Below are positions 5,671-6,827 of a stretch of 6,827 nt of DNA, piece after piece. The notes beneath the pieces are model-generated. The model was not told the DNA's origin. It saw only the letters and a list, made by a program, of their open reading frames with translations, and did not search any database. Source of the DNA: Thiotrichaceae bacterium (lineage in GTDB: Bacteria > Pseudomonadota > Gammaproteobacteria > Thiotrichales > Thiotrichaceae); the NCBI GenBank assembly GCA_026992705.1, contig JALWYT010000119.1, positions 1 to 6,827 on the forward strand, given 5' to 3'. Each line of letters opens with the position of its first letter. The first letter of the stretch is position 1. Position numbers and translations under genes: made by a program.

Positions 5671-6827
5671 ATGCTAACGCAAACTTTCAAAACCGAGCTA
5701 AATCTATTAGCTCTGCATCATACCAATCCTAAACGCTATCCTTTTTTACTCGAAAGTGTTACGCAGTCTAAGTTATCGCATTACAGTATTTTATTTGCCT
5801 TTCCGCAAGAAAATATTATTTTTCACCATAATACAGAAGGTGATTTTTTAGAGCGGTTTGATCAAGCCTTTCAGCAGGAAAAACGCCAGCAGACATCGCA
5901 TTTACCTTTTTCAGGGGGATGGTTTGTTTATCTAGCTTATGAGCTTGCCCAGCAGATTGAACCCGTGCTGCGTTTGCCTGTGGATGAATATGGATTGCCT
6001 ATTGCACAAGCGGTAAGAGTTCCCGCAGCGATTATTGTTGATCATCAAGCCAAGCAAAGTCATATCGTTTGTGAGCGAGAATATAAAACCTATTTTCAAC
6101 AGATAGAAAATGATATTGAGGATATTCAACCACTTGCGAGCCATCCAAATAAAATACTGCTTCAATCTTTGTCAGAAGATCACGAAGATAAATATATTAA
6201 TGACATTGCTACAATCAGGGAATACATCAAAGCGGGGGATGTCTTTCAGGTTAATTATTCGCGAGCCTGGAAAGCAGTTACTCAGGATTCATTACAGGCT
6301 TCACAAATCTATTCTGTATTGCGGCAAAAAAATCCAGCACCATTTGCCGCTTTATGCGACTTTGGCGATTGGGCAATTATCAGTTCATCACCAGAAAGAT
6401 TAGTCTCAGTCAAAAATAATCAAATTGAAACTCGCCCCATTGCTGGCACACGTCCGCGTAGTGAATCTCTTCAAGCGGATAAGGCTTTGCTCGATGAATT
6501 AATTGCTCACCCCAAAGAGCGAGCAGAGCATATTATGTTGATTGACTTAGAGCGTAATGATTTAGGTCGAATTTGCCGCCCTAGCACGGTTGAAGTGAAT
6601 GAATTAATGGGCTTGGAAAGCTATCAGCATGTGCATCATATTGTTTCTAACATTCGTGGTGAATTGCAAAAGGATATTAGCCCTAGCCAAGTTATTCGGG
6701 CGGTATTCCCTGGTGGCACAATAACAGGCTGCCCTAAAGTCCGCTGCATGGAAATTATCGCTGAGCTTGAGCAGACAGGTCGTGGAGCTTATACAGGCTC
6801 GGTGGGCTATATTAATCATAATGGTGA
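5671..6827 (+). CDS. pabB: Aminodeoxychorismate synthase component I PabB, 3' end outside window
   Basis: PabB works with the glutamine amidotransferase PabA to aminate chorismate to 4-amino-4-deoxychorismate, the precursor of p-aminobenzoate and folate. The open frame gives 385 codons and runs off the window; about 60-75 more residues are expected. It has the N-terminal component I domain (YPFLLES near residue 24, GGWFVYLAYE near 87) and the C-terminal chorismate-binding domain: AGDVFQVNYS (188-197), SSSPERLV, PIAGTRPR, HPKERAEHIMLIDLERNDLGR, ESYQHVHHIVSN, FPGGTITGCPK and GRGAYTGSVGY. Residue 258 in the PIAGT motif is Ala, where E. coli PabB has the covalent-catalysis Lys (PIKGT). TrpE shares PIAGT, but the short N-terminal part and the place after fabF favour PabB. 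An in-frame TAA at 5665-5667 bounds the start at ATG 5671, which lacks a visible Shine-Dalgarno sequence. Confidence 0.85.
   Translation, partial: MLTQTFKTELNLLALHHTNPKRYPFLLESVTQSKLSHYSILFAFPQENIIFHHNTEGDFLERFDQAFQQEKRQQTSHLPFSGGWFVYLAYELAQQIEPVLRLPVDEYGLPIAQAVRVPAAIIVDHQAKQSHIVCEREYKTYFQQIENDIEDIQPLASHPNKILLQSLSEDHEDKYINDIATIREYIKAGDVFQVNYSRAWKAVTQDSLQASQIYSVLRQKNPAPFAALCDFGDWAIISSSPERLVSVKNNQIETRPIAGTRPRSESLQADKALLDELIAHPKERAEHIMLIDLERNDLGRICRPSTVEVNELMGLESYQHVHHIVSNIRGELQKDISPSQVIRAVFPGGTITGCPKVRCMEIIAELEQTGRGAYTGSVGYINHNG

Noticed and set aside
5932..6403. Open frames on both strands inside pabB (5932-6165 on -, 6110-6403 on +)
   Set aside because: They overlap the long conserved pabB frame and show no protein family features.
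5671..6827. Anthranilate synthase component I (TrpE) as the identity of the last gene
   Set aside because: PIAGT alone does not separate the two families; the motif falls near residue 258, earlier than in typical TrpE (around 320), and the gene follows fabF with no trp genes in view. Kept as an alternative.

Overview
The window is an ordinary housekeeping segment of a bacterial chromosome, almost certainly from a gammaproteobacterium with moderately AT-rich DNA. The assignment rests on the protein sequences (a 72-residue IF-1, an E. coli-like FabF start MSKRRVVVTG, AcpP with GADSLDTVELV) and on the gene order fabD-fabG-acpP-fabF-pabB. I cannot name the genus. I see no insertion sequence, phage gene, CRISPR array, tRNA or rRNA.

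Layout. On the + strand, positions 1-1405 hold the 3' part of rluD (23S rRNA pseudouridine synthase, cut by the window edge) and pgeF/yfiH, coupled by a 4-base ATGA overlap. A strong bidirectional hairpin terminator (1489-1524) separates pgeF from infA (translation initiation factor IF-1), which lies on the - strand at 1578-1796. infA is divergent from the fatty-acid synthesis cluster, and the ~190 bp between them holds a good sigma70-type promoter for infA and the presumed control region of fabD. On the + strand follow fabD (malonyl-CoA:ACP transacylase), fabG (3-ketoacyl-ACP reductase), acpP (acyl carrier protein), fabF (3-ketoacyl-ACP synthase II) and the first 385 codons of pabB (aminodeoxychorismate synthase component I, cut by the right edge).

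How the genes work together. FabD loads malonyl groups onto the phosphopantetheine arm of AcpP, FabF condenses malonyl-ACP with the growing acyl-ACP, and FabG reduces the resulting 3-ketoacyl-ACP. pabB belongs to folate synthesis and commonly sits near fabF in Proteobacteria. fabD and fabG are tightly coupled (1-base gap). The acpP flanks are wide (281 and 171 bp) and contain inverted repeats, which fits separate control of the very abundant acyl carrier protein.

Points worth a second look: the PIAGT (not PIKGT) active-site motif in PabB; a TTG start for fabF; perfect stem-loops in the acpP-fabF and fabF-pabB spacers; no visible ribosome binding site before pabB; and infA occupying the place where rpmF-plsX-fabH often precede fabD. 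I found no convincing undescribed system here.
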